Assembly (NCBI RefSeq): GCF_006265095.1
Contig: NZ_VCNK01000020.1
Location: 62,001-126,000 of the forward strand
Length of the DNA: 64,000 bases
From: Phaeobacter sp. B1627
Lineage (GTDB): Bacteria > Pseudomonadota > Alphaproteobacteria > Rhodobacterales > Rhodobacteraceae
Reading direction: 5' to 3'
Under the pieces are notes generated by a model that saw only the letters and a program-made list of their open reading frames with translations, was not told where the DNA came from and ran no database searches. Shown here piece after piece: positions 46,944-56,100 of the stretch; within the stretch, counting starts at the first letter, position 1, and the number at the start of each line of letters is the position of its first letter. The position numbers and the translations under genes were made by a program.

Positions 46944-47459
46944 GAGCCTTCCTTTGAAGGCGCCAATAATGCCCTATTGCGAAATTGTTGTAAACGATTG
47001 CGGTTTTTTTGAAAACCGAAGAAGAAGCCATTTCATAGGACATAGATCCAGGAAGAGAACGGTGTGCCGGTTTCTGATCAGTGCCGCGAATACTTTATGC
47101 GCAATGCAACACTCCCCTGGCAGCGAGATGGAGCGGAAAGGATACGGGGCACTTGTGGGTTACCTTGTACCACACGGCAGGCAATCTGCGCCATCGCTCT
47201 CCTGGGCGCAGGTCCAATTCACCGCCAATCGGCTGTCGCGAAAATGGGGCGCGCAACTTTAGCCTGACACGATGACGCAACATCAGTCATAGGTGGCTCG
47301 GTCCGGTTGACCAGTTTCGAGCCGTTTCAAGAAATCGTTCTCCAATGCCAACTGGCCGATCTTCGCATGCAGGGCTGTGGTTCCGTCGTGGTCGTCTTGC
47401 CATCTTCGCTCCTTCGTCCCGGCAACGCTGCCGGAGTGGGAGCAGAAAATCCACCTAGC
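46944..47459. other. Intergenic boundary region with IS fossil
   Basis: This 516-bp stretch separates the catabolic locus from the biosynthetic cluster. Its left end should hold the LacI gene promoter; TTGTAAACGATTGC near 46990-47003 resembles half of a LacI-family operator. Its right third contains the IS3 OrfA remnant at 47283-47415. The rest (47040-47280) has short unrecognised frames on both strands and no supported gene. Confidence 0.5.
47283..47415 (-). pseudogene. IS3-family OrfA C-terminal remnant
   Basis: Reading the minus strand gives LHAKIGQLALENDFLKRLET followed shortly by a stop at 47283. LHAKIGQL-x-LENDFL is the hallmark C-terminal coiled coil of OrfA of IS3-group elements. The normal ending (ALNKAGLLSAKR type) and OrfB are missing, so this is a short fossil. 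It lies just outside the ACP gene and marks the left border of the biosynthetic cluster. Confidence 0.7.
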
Positions 47460-47771
47460 TCAACAGTTCGGATTCGTCGGGCCACCTCTGTCGGCAGAGG
47501 CCAGGCGCTGACAGTAAGAAATCACGTTTTCAACGGTTTGGAACTCAAGGTAATTTAGGTACCGATCTTCGAATTCCAACCCGATCTGGTTTTCAATCTT
47601 GAGCACAAGCTCGATGAACCCGAATGACGTGACACCGAGCTCCTCCAGGCGCGTATCGACGGATATCGCCTCTGGCAAATCAAGGTGGTTCTGAAAGATA
47701 CTAACTATGTCGTTATGCACGGCAAGCGACCAATTCGCAGGGAGAGAGCGCGGCAGGCTTTTGTCGGCCAC
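47460..47771 (-). CDS. Discrete acyl/peptidyl carrier protein
   Basis: Free-standing carrier protein of 103 residues. The phosphopantetheine site is Ser49 in LEELGVTSFGFIELVLKIEN; the residue before the serine is Thr rather than the usual Asp. The helical register of the second half (IGLEFEDRYLNYLEFQTVEN) fits an ACP. It lacks its own loading enzyme, so it must be charged by an NRPS adenylation domain or another ligase. It lies downstream of a cupin gene by 39 bp on the same strand and would need the phosphopantetheinyl transferase at 63880. Confidence 0.88.
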   Translation of the reverse strand: MADKSLPRSLPANWSLAVHNDIVSIFQNHLDLPEAISVDTRLEELGVTSFGFIELVLKIENQIGLEFEDRYLNYLEFQTVENVISYCQRLASADRGGPTNPNC

Positions 47772-47810
47772 GCTCTCGGTGTTTTCAGGATACCGGGCTT
47801 TGCCGAGGTC

Positions 47811-48521
47811 TCAGTACCCAGTCGAGACTGGGAATTTGCCTTGCATCGCGCGCCGCGAGCTCGGCTCCCCTTTCCAATAGGCGGCCACCCAAATCGTTTT
47901 CTCAAAACTCGCCGTTTCAAGGACCTGGCTTTTTGTTTTGGCCGGAATGAATATGTGGTCCCCAGGCGACAACTCGAACTTTTCGTCTTCCATTGCGATC
48001 GTCGCGCCGCCGCTGACAAGCATCAGCCATTCGTGAACACCCTGCTCGCAGGGGGCTCCGGCAACTTGTCCCGCAGAGATGACGCGTTCAATTCGCACAG
48101 ATTCGGTTTCGGCAAGCGACTCGATCATGGCGGTGTCGCGGAATATATTGCGCACGCGGGGTGTAACTTTCTCCGCGTCGGGGGCGGGAAAAATCCCCGG
48201 GCGGTTCTTTCCGGCGGCCGAAATCTTCACCCAAACAGATTCTTGTCCTTCTCTGGTCGCCTCGACGCGGTTCTCCTCGCCGGGCTCCGTCATGATCGAA
48301 TCGCCGGCACGCAAAGAGACCGTTTCCTTTTCGCCTTTGTACTCAAGCTCCAGAGTGCCCTTCAGCATGATCAGGAAATCGAGTGCCTCCTGTGGGCAAA
48401 AAGCAGCCGCTTCGGACGCTTGCCCGCGAGTGACGACACGCTCGACTTTGATGACGTCACTTTCAACAAGCGTTTCAACAAAGACCGCGTCATCGGTTCT
48501 GGTTAAATCCTTTTTCTCCAT
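47811..48521 (-). CDS. Double-cupin protein 1
   Basis: Cytoplasmic bicupin of 236 residues. Two RmlC-like beta-barrels are visible: the first around LDFLIMLKGTLELEYKGEKE then RAGDSIMTEPGEENRVEAT, the second around HEWLMLVSGGATIAMEDEKF then LSPGDHIFIPAKTKSQVLET. It is paralogous to the cupin gene at 61652 (shared HEWL(M/L)ML and SGTVW/KTIWVA-x-(Y/F)-x-(K/R)G elements). Metal-ligand histidines are few, so it may be a non-enzymatic binding protein, an isomerase or an oxygenase. It is transcribed with the ACP gene and divergently from the P450. Confidence 0.82.
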   Translation of the reverse strand: MEKKDLTRTDDAVFVETLVESDVIKVERVVTRGQASEAAAFCPQEALDFLIMLKGTLELEYKGEKETVSLRAGDSIMTEPGEENRVEATREGQESVWVKISAAGKNRPGIFPAPDAEKVTPRVRNIFRDTAMIESLAETESVRIERVISAGQVAGAPCEQGVHEWLMLVSGGATIAMEDEKFELSPGDHIFIPAKTKSQVLETASFEKTIWVAAYWKGEPSSRRAMQGKFPVSTGY

Positions 48522-48928
48522 AATAGCTTTCCCCCTTAGGATGAATGTCTTCTTTGAAGTTCAGTCCTGAGCCAAATACGATGGCCGAGCAAGGTAGCAG
48601 GGTTCTCATAGGGCATTAGCCCATGACATATTGCGCAAAAATAGTATATTCCATTGTGATATTGGCGCAAGAAAATACGTGCGCACCCTCGCGGTTGAGG
48701 CATATGCTACCGATAAATCAGATATTTTTTTGCCTATTCAATGCAGCCTTCGGTTGCGCAGAGCACTCAGAGACTGTTTGGATGAAATTCAGCTATGACG
48801 TGCACCTCAGATTCGAATACATTCCTGAAGTGTGTGCGCCACAATGACCGCGCCTGATGCCGCAGGCGTCTGTCGATCATCACCGCCGCCACCAGCGCCG
48901 AAGCCCCCCAGAGATGAGGAGTGCCGCC
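48522..48928. promoter_or_regulatory. Divergent promoter region of cupin 1 and P450
   Basis: A 407-bp AT-rich gap with no supported gene. It carries a palindrome CAT-A-GGGC-ATTA-GCCC-ATG at 48607-48625, an inverted repeat TTGCGCAA / TTGGCGCAA at 48631-48670, and the motif shared with the HemN-like/PPTase gap (separate entry). The P450 ribosome site GAGGAG lies at 48916-48921. Confidence 0.6.
48607..48645 (+). promoter_or_regulatory. Shared cluster motif, copy A
   Basis: Reads TAGGGCATTAGCC, then ATGA, then TATTGCGCAAAAATA. It matches copy B at 63801-63840 (opposite strand) at about two thirds of positions, with identical TAGGGCA, ATGA, TGC and AAATA blocks and small spacing changes. In this orientation it points toward the P450 gene. 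It is a candidate operator for the cluster. Confidence 0.4.
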
Positions 48929-50158
48929 ATGAATTTGGACATACCGCTGAGTTTTGATGATACCGACCTGCGTCCCGATCTGGCAAATCCCGAGAACTAT
49001 GCGATCGGGGACGGCCTGGACCTGTTGGCCCAGGTCCAACAGACCGACCGGGTTTACTGGAACAAGAGCGAGCTGGTTCAGGATTTCTGGGCCGTTACCG
49101 GATGGTCCGAAGCCCGCGAGTTTTTTTTGGACGCGAAGTCGTTCTCTAGCGCACAGGGAATGAACGTCGGTCAGAACGACGATTCCGCCAAGAGCGCAGC
49201 GGGCAAGATGCTGATTGTCACCGACCAGCCGCGCCATCGCGTGATGCGCCGCATTATCGCGCCTCTTCTTGAACCCAGGCAGCTCGCCGAATTGCAGCCC
49301 GGGATGAACGCGCTGCTGTCCCGCACTATCGAGCCGTTGGTCGATGGACCTGACTTCGATTGTGTCAGTGTGCTTACCAGCGTCTTGCCGGCCTTTACGG
49401 TCTGCAAGTTCCTTGGCGTGCCGGACAGCGATGTGGCCGAGATCACTCAGATGGTGAGGATCGCATATGACGTTGAAGCAGAGGCCGGGAGCCAGACCCG
49501 GATGCAAAAATTCGAGGCGAATGCCGGGCTCTTTGACTACTTCGGCGGGTTGATTGAGCGTAGACGGCACGCGCCGCAACAGGATGCCGTCAGCCGGATG
49601 CTGACCGACCGCTTTCAAGGATCGGGCCTTACAGGAGATGAAATGGTCTTCAACTTGCATGGGCTGATCACTGGGGGAAATGAAACCACGCGCCACGCTT
49701 CAACGGGTGCGATCCTCGCCTTCGCCGATCACCCCGAGCAGTGGGAAAAAATTCGGTCTGATCCGGAGACGCTGCCGCGCGCTGTCGAAGAAGTCATGCG
49801 ATGGACCTCTCCGAGCTTGAACCTGATGCGCACCTGCGTTGCCGACACCGTCCTGGCGGGAAAGGAAATCCTTTGCGGAGAACGGGTTAGCGCTTGGTTC
49901 CCCATCATCAATCGGGACCCCCTTAAGTTTGATCAGCCCAACATGTTCCGCGTCGACCGTGAAGAAAACCCGCATCTGACTTTTGGACTAGGGGCGCACG
50001 CCTGCGTCGGCGGCGCGATGGCGCGCTATGAGGTGGCCCTGCTGCTTGATTGTCTGGCCCGGTATGTTGCGCGGTTCGAACGGGCCGGGCCCTCACGTCG
50101 GCTGCGCTCGAACCTGCTTTGGGGAATCGTCGAAGCGCCGGTACGGCTCTTGTCGTAA
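48929..50158 (+). CDS. Cytochrome P450
   Basis: Bacterial class I P450 of 409 residues, soluble, needing ferredoxin partners not seen here. The haem-thiolate loop is LTFGLGAHACVGGAMARYEV, the K-helix ExxR is EEVMRW, and the I-helix is GLITGGNETTRHASTG, with the oxygen-activating Thr but Gly-Asn in place of Ala-Gly-x-Glu. The ATG at 48929 follows GAGGAG; the upstream frame to 48857 lacks similarity. Within the NRPS cluster it most likely hydroxylates or cross-links a carrier-bound residue or the final product. It faces the NRPS gene tail to tail. Confidence 0.94.
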   Translation: MNLDIPLSFDDTDLRPDLANPENYAIGDGLDLLAQVQQTDRVYWNKSELVQDFWAVTGWSEAREFFLDAKSFSSAQGMNVGQNDDSAKSAAGKMLIVTDQPRHRVMRRIIAPLLEPRQLAELQPGMNALLSRTIEPLVDGPDFDCVSVLTSVLPAFTVCKFLGVPDSDVAEITQMVRIAYDVEAEAGSQTRMQKFEANAGLFDYFGGLIERRRHAPQQDAVSRMLTDRFQGSGLTGDEMVFNLHGLITGGNETTRHASTGAILAFADHPEQWEKIRSDPETLPRAVEEVMRWTSPSLNLMRTCVADTVLAGKEILCGERVSAWFPIINRDPLKFDQPNMFRVDREENPHLTFGLGAHACVGGAMARYEVALLLDCLARYVARFERAGPSRRLRSNLLWGIVEAPVRLLS

Positions 50159-50178
50159 CACCGCCCCGATGCGTAAGC

Positions 50179-50190
50179 CTCCCCGGAGGA
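50179..50190. terminator. Small hairpin between convergent P450 and NRPS genes
   Basis: CCTCC-CC-GGAGG in the 36-bp gap between the two converging genes. The stem is only five base pairs and lacks a T-run next to it, so termination here is uncertain. Confidence 0.3.
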
Positions 50191-50194
50191 TGGG

Positions 50195-53100
50195 TTATTT
50201 CGGATTTAACAGGATCTCTTCCGCACGCAGCACAGCCTCCGCCTGATCTGCAAGGCGGCTGAAGACACTGGCTGTGTACTTCCCTGAAAACTCTGCCTTC
50301 AGCAGGATGTTCCGCATCGTCTCCAAGCCTGCGGCAGAGGCTGACAGCGCAGAAAGCATGACCGTCGAGCCGCTGCCATTGATTTGTTCACAGGCGAACT
50401 TGGCGATTTTGCGCGCGTTCATGGCCTCGCCGATGAAGAAGCTCAGAAGTCGCGCGGTTTGCCTTGCGTCATCTTGGTGGTTTCCGGGCGCGGTCAAAAT
50501 CGCTTTGACCTTCTCCAGCGCCGCCAAAGTTGATGCACCGTGCCGGGCTTGCGTGGTCAAAAACGTGTCCTGCGCCAGCGCCGCAATCTCGGCTTGAGAG
50601 AATGTATTGCGCCCGTGTTTGCCGCGGATCACGCTGAAGCTCGGCGCCAGACGATCAGCGTTGAACACTTTGTTGAAGCTGACGTGACCGGCGACCAATT
50701 GCGCATAGGCCACCGTGCAGTGACGATAGTTCAGACCGATCATGGTGTCGTTGACGACGATGTCAAACTGCTGGGCCGTATCATCAAACCCGACCACCAA
50801 GGCGCTATGGCCGCTATGTTTTTGCTGAAAATGATCCTTCTGCAGGGAGACATCAAACCAGTCAAAATCCACCAGAGCGGGGTGGCCTGCAGTCAAGGCA
50901 TCACGCAAATTATTGACCAGATCGTGCGATTGAATGTGATCTTCAACCGCCACACCCAGTCTCGCCAGAAGCTCCGGTTGGTCATAGGTGTCATGGTAGT
51001 GCACGCTCAACTCGGGCTCGGCCTCAAAATAAGTGGCCGTATTGGCAAAGAACGGCAGAAACGCAGCCGAGAAATAGTGCGTTGCCGAAAGCAGACCTTG
51101 ATTTCGGCAATGCTGGAAAAACACCTCGTTGAATGGTTCAACGTCCAGCCGGACACGACGGGACTGGGCCGACGAGGGGGCGGGCTCGGGCGGCAACGTT
51201 GCGAGCATGCCCGCCAGACTGAATTTCATGATCCCGAGGACCTGACTGAGCACCGCGCTTTGTGCGGCGTCTGTGACTCCCGCCTCGATGTGCAGCTTGG
51301 ACGCATCTGCCCGAGCCGTCACCCAAAGCGATAGGGTTGGATCTGGTTGCTCCTCACTCTTCGTGCCCAATGAAAACGCAATCGGGGCGCGGACAGGATC
51401 TGCCCCGGTGCGCGCCGCATCTATTCGATCCGCGATCTCTCGCTGGCTGGCCACGGGGTCATGCGGCGCATCCAGATCTGCGGAGAGCACAAATCTATCG
51501 ACAGACGCGCCTTGGTGCAGGGACACGCCAACCGTTTTTTCGAACGGCGAGAATTTCAGCGCCGATGCAAGCGACGTCAAAAGTATGCGCGTGAGCTGCT
51601 GGCCTCTTTGCGGTGCTTGAAACTCCAGCCGACCGGGCACCGGCAGATCGATCGAGAACGACTCTGTGACCATCCTCTGCAAAGGCACTGCGGCAATCAG
51701 ATCCTCAGCCTGACGCGCGAGGGAGGCCGCAAGCGCATTGATCGAATTCAGCTTGAACAAGTCGGTTACCGTGACGGAGAATCCAGCGGACTTCAACTGC
51801 CGCACAATGACGCTAGCGGTGATTGAGTCCCCCCCGATATCAAAGAGATTGGCGTCCGGATCGAGGCTGCTTTGCGGCACACCAAGACTGTTTGCCCAGA
51901 TCTTTTCAATCTTTTCCAACAATCCTTTGGGGATGTCCCTTGTGGCTTCTATCTCAGCGCGGCCCCGTGATGTTGCGGGCGCCGGCAGGCTCTTCCTGTC
52001 AACTTTTCCGTTCGGCGAGAGAGGAAGAGAGTCCAGCTGGATGAGGTGCGACGGCAGCATGAACGCCGGCAGACGGTCGCGTATATGTTGACGTAGCGCC
52101 GCCTCGTCCTCCACTTCATGAGACACAAAATAGGCGGCCAAGCGCGTCTCGTCGCGCACGTCGGAAAAGCCCACAACGATCACGTCCCGAATCGCGCCGA
52201 ACTCGGCGATGCATCGCTCGATCTCTTCGGTTTCGATCCGGTAGCCGCGGATCTTGATCTGGTGATCCGCGCGAGAGATGTAGACAAGATCGCCATCCAG
52301 CAGCCACTTTGCCAAATCATTGGTGCAATACAGAATGCGGTTCGGATCATACGGATCCTGCACGAATTTCGCGGCGGTCTTCTCGGCATCGTTGATGTAG
52401 CCAGCACCTATGCCGAGCCCGCCGATATAGATCTCTCCGGTCATCCCCTCCGGCACCGGAACCCCATAGGGATCAAGCAAGCGGATATAGGTGGACTTCA
52501 ACGGGCGACCTATGCTGGCTGAGGCGCGCGCATCCGCCGCGACATTGACATCCTTGAATGTGGTGTAAATTGTCGTCTCGGTGGTGCCGTAGCCATTTAC
52601 CAGGCGGATGTCAGAAAAGGTCTTGTGCCAATTGGCCAGCCTATAGGGTTTGAGTGCCTCCCCCCCCAGCACGACACAGCGCAGCGCGCCACATCGGCCA
52701 GCGCTGAGCATCTCTTCGGACAGCAGATAAAACGCTGACGGCGGCTGGCAGAGGAAGGTGACCCCCTGCCACTCAATCCAGCGCAACACCTCGCCAGGGT
52801 CCTTCTGGACCTCACTGGGCAAGATCACCATCTTGGCGCCATTCAACAGGCTGCCGAATATCTCCCAAACGGACACATCAAAGCAGGTACTGTGAAACTG
52901 CGAGAGCACGTCGCTGGGCTGGATATCAAAATGTGCACCGACGTAGTTGATCAGACTTGCAAGATTTCGATGTCGAACGCCCGCGCCTTTCGGCACACCG
53001 GTCGTGCCCGACGTGAAAAGCAGATAGGACAGGTCGTCCGGTCGGGCGCGGGCGGCGGGGTTCTCGGACGGGTATCCCGACAGATCCTCCTGATCGATCC

Positions 53101-56100
53101 GTACGATCAAAGAGAAATCGCCAAACGCGCTGGGGTCCTCGCGATCCGTCAACAGGACGCGCGCATCGCTTTGTCCGGCGATCAGGCGCGTCCGATCTCG
53201 GGGGTAGGTAAAGTCGATGGGGACATAGGCCGCACCCAATTTTTGGGCGGCCAGCATGCAGCCGATACTCTGCCAAGTCCGGTCGCACAAAACGGCCACC
53301 CTATCGCCCCGCCCAACCATGTCTTGCAGCCGATGCGCCAGCTGATTCGCCCAGGCGTTCAGCGTCGCGTAGCTGACCGAGCCGTTAAAGGCCACGATGG
53401 CGATGGCATCTGGCTGCGACTGAACCTGTCGTTCGAACAGGGACACCACGGTGTCATCGCCGAATTCAGCGCCGTCCAAAGCGTCTCCGAGACGGAGCAG
53501 CCTCCGGGTGTCGGCATCGTCAATGATAGCGACGCTGGACAGCGGACGGTCCGGAGCGTCCAGGACGCCGCCAATCATTGTGCACAGGCATTTGAGGATG
53601 CGTTCTGCTGTCGCGGGTCGGAACCGCTTGGTGTCATACTCTATCGCGCATTCGAATAGATCGCCCCTGTCCCGGATCTCGAATAGGAGCGGATATTTTG
53701 ATGTGGCGTTGTGGACATCGCGCTGGGTCAGCTGTGCATCGCCCATGTCGAGCCGCCGTTGACCCTGTTTTACAAAGGACAACATTACGTTGAAGACGCT
53801 TGAGAAATCTCGGTCACTGCGCCAGCCAATCGCCTGCAGCACGTCGTTTAACTGGCCTTCAGCGTGGGCCTGGTCGGTTTGCAGGGTCGCGCCGATTCGC
53901 TGCGCCATCTCTACGAAGGACAGATCGCTATCAACGCTATTGGACAGTAGCAAAGTGTTCAGCAGCAGGCCGACGGTCTCTTGGGTGTCTACCGTTTGGC
54001 GTTCAGACACAGGGCAGGCGAGGGTTACCTGTGACTGGCGCCCTATGCGCGCCAGAAGGCAGGACACCGCCGTCAGAAAGAAGCCGAACGCGCTGCAGCC
54101 ATGTGTGTCGCAGAAGTGACGCAGCTGCTGCGAGACCTCGGGCTTGAGGGACGTGACGACCTGTGCCCCAAATCCGGAGCTTCCTTCGATTGCATAGTCG
54201 TAGGGCAAGTCGACGGGCTCCAGGTCCAGCGACCCAAGCCGATCACGCCAATAGTCGAGCAGCCCTGTCTGGGCGGGTGATTGTCGTGCCGCGCGCTGCG
54301 TTGCGACATAGTCTGCAAACCGCTGGCCGCTTCGCAGAGGAAGCGCTGCGCCAGTATAGGCACGGGCCACATCCTCCAGCACCATATCCAGCGAAGGTTC
54401 ATCGATAATCACATGATGAAACGCAATCACGACGAAGCTCTTGTCGCCAGGGCCTTGCACCAAGCCCGCCCGCACCAAGGGCGCAACTTCCAAATCAAAA
54501 TCCGACAACGCGGGCAGGACCACCGTCGACAGATCGGCTTCGGAAGAGATGGAGAAGTTGCGAAACGGTACACGGCATTTGTTGGTGAACCTGACCATCG
54601 TGGTTTCGGCCAGAAAGACGAACTGACTGCGGAGGACCTCATGGTGCGCAACCACGCAATTGATCGCCGCTTCCAGCCGCGTGGGGTCCAGCGGCCTGGA
54701 GGCTTCGAACACGACGCTTGCGGCGTAGTTCCGGTCGGTCTCGCCAAACTGCTTCAACGCGAGCATCCGGGCCTGCGCCCGTGAGACCGGGAACAAGGCC
54801 TCCGGGTCCAGAGGCTTGGAAGCCGAATTCGAGGCGCCTGCCGCGTTGCTCAACGTATCGTCGATGAGATGCGCCATATCGCGCAGCGTGTTCGCGTTGA
54901 AGATCTCTCGCAAAGACAGGCTGCAGTTAAAAGTCTGCGCGATCCGTGACAACAGCTGCGTCGCTTTGAGGGAATGGCCACCTGCAGCAAAGAAATTATC
55001 GTCTGGGCGCACCGATCCAAGGCCAAGCAGCGATTTCCAGATCTCAGCCAGTCTTGCCTCGTTTTCGGTTTCCCACTTCACGGGGCGGTGCCCATCAGCC
55101 GAGGATCCAAGACGCTCTCGCATCAAGGCGACGTCGTATTTGCCGTTTTCCCTGATTGGCAGCGCAGCCATTTGCAGCATCTGATGCGGCACCATGTAGC
55201 TGGGCAGGTCTTGCGACAGCTTGGATCGAATGGTGTCGTATTGAACCTCCGATTTTGCCGAAAAACAGGCCGCCAGGGTGGCATCGTTGGCATCGCCGAC
55301 CACGAAAACGCAGGCAGTCTCGATGCTGTCGAGCGATTTCAGACGGTCTTCCACCTCACCAAGCTCTACCCGCATCCCGCGCAGCGACACCTGGTTGTCC
55401 TTTCGGCCCAGGAACTCGATTTGCCCATCTTCGCACCAACGTGCGCGATCGCCAGTGGCATAGGTGCCCACTCCATCGACCTGGGAAAAGGGCGCACCCT
55501 CTTTCGGAGTTGCGTTCAGATACCCGCCCCTGACGAGCCCATGGCCCGCCAGAAGTATCTCGCCGGAGACACCAATCGGCTGCGGTCGCCCCTGATCGTC
55601 GACAATCCGGACACAGGTATTCGCGATTGGTCGTCCGATGATGTTGGGGGCGTCCCGGTCGACGGTTTCCGCATAGGTCGACACCACAGCGTTTTCGGTC
55701 GGGCCATATTCGTTCGAGATGGCGGCCTTCGGGCAGAACCGCGTGATTGCGTGTATCAGGCTCGGGTCAATCGTGTCTCCGGCCAGGGTGATGCGCCGCA
55801 GGCTTTCCAGCTCTCTCGTGGGATCGCCATCGGCAAGCATCGCTTGCAGCAACGCAGGCCCGATGGTCATAAACGTTACCGCGTATTGCGTCACAAGACC
55901 ACGCAGAGCAGAGGGGTCGCGGGCGGCGTCATCCGTCGGCAAGATGACATGCTCACCCGACACCAGCGGCGAGAAAAGATTGAGAATGAAGGCGTCGAAG
56001 CTGGGTGGGAAGACCAACAACACTGTCTGCTTCGTGGGCTCGGCATAGGTCGTTGCGCGCCACTGCACGGCATTTGCGATGCCCCTGTGAGAGATCTCAA

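Noticed and set aside
47095-47283. A 62-codon minus-strand frame next to the IS3 OrfA fossil
   Set aside because: It could be further mobile-element debris, but I could not match it to a transposase, so no feature is called.
48631-48670. TTGCGCAA / TTGGCGCAA inverted repeat as a quorum-sensing (lux-type) box
   Set aside because: Spacing and sequence do not fit a lux box; it is kept only as an unassigned inverted repeat.
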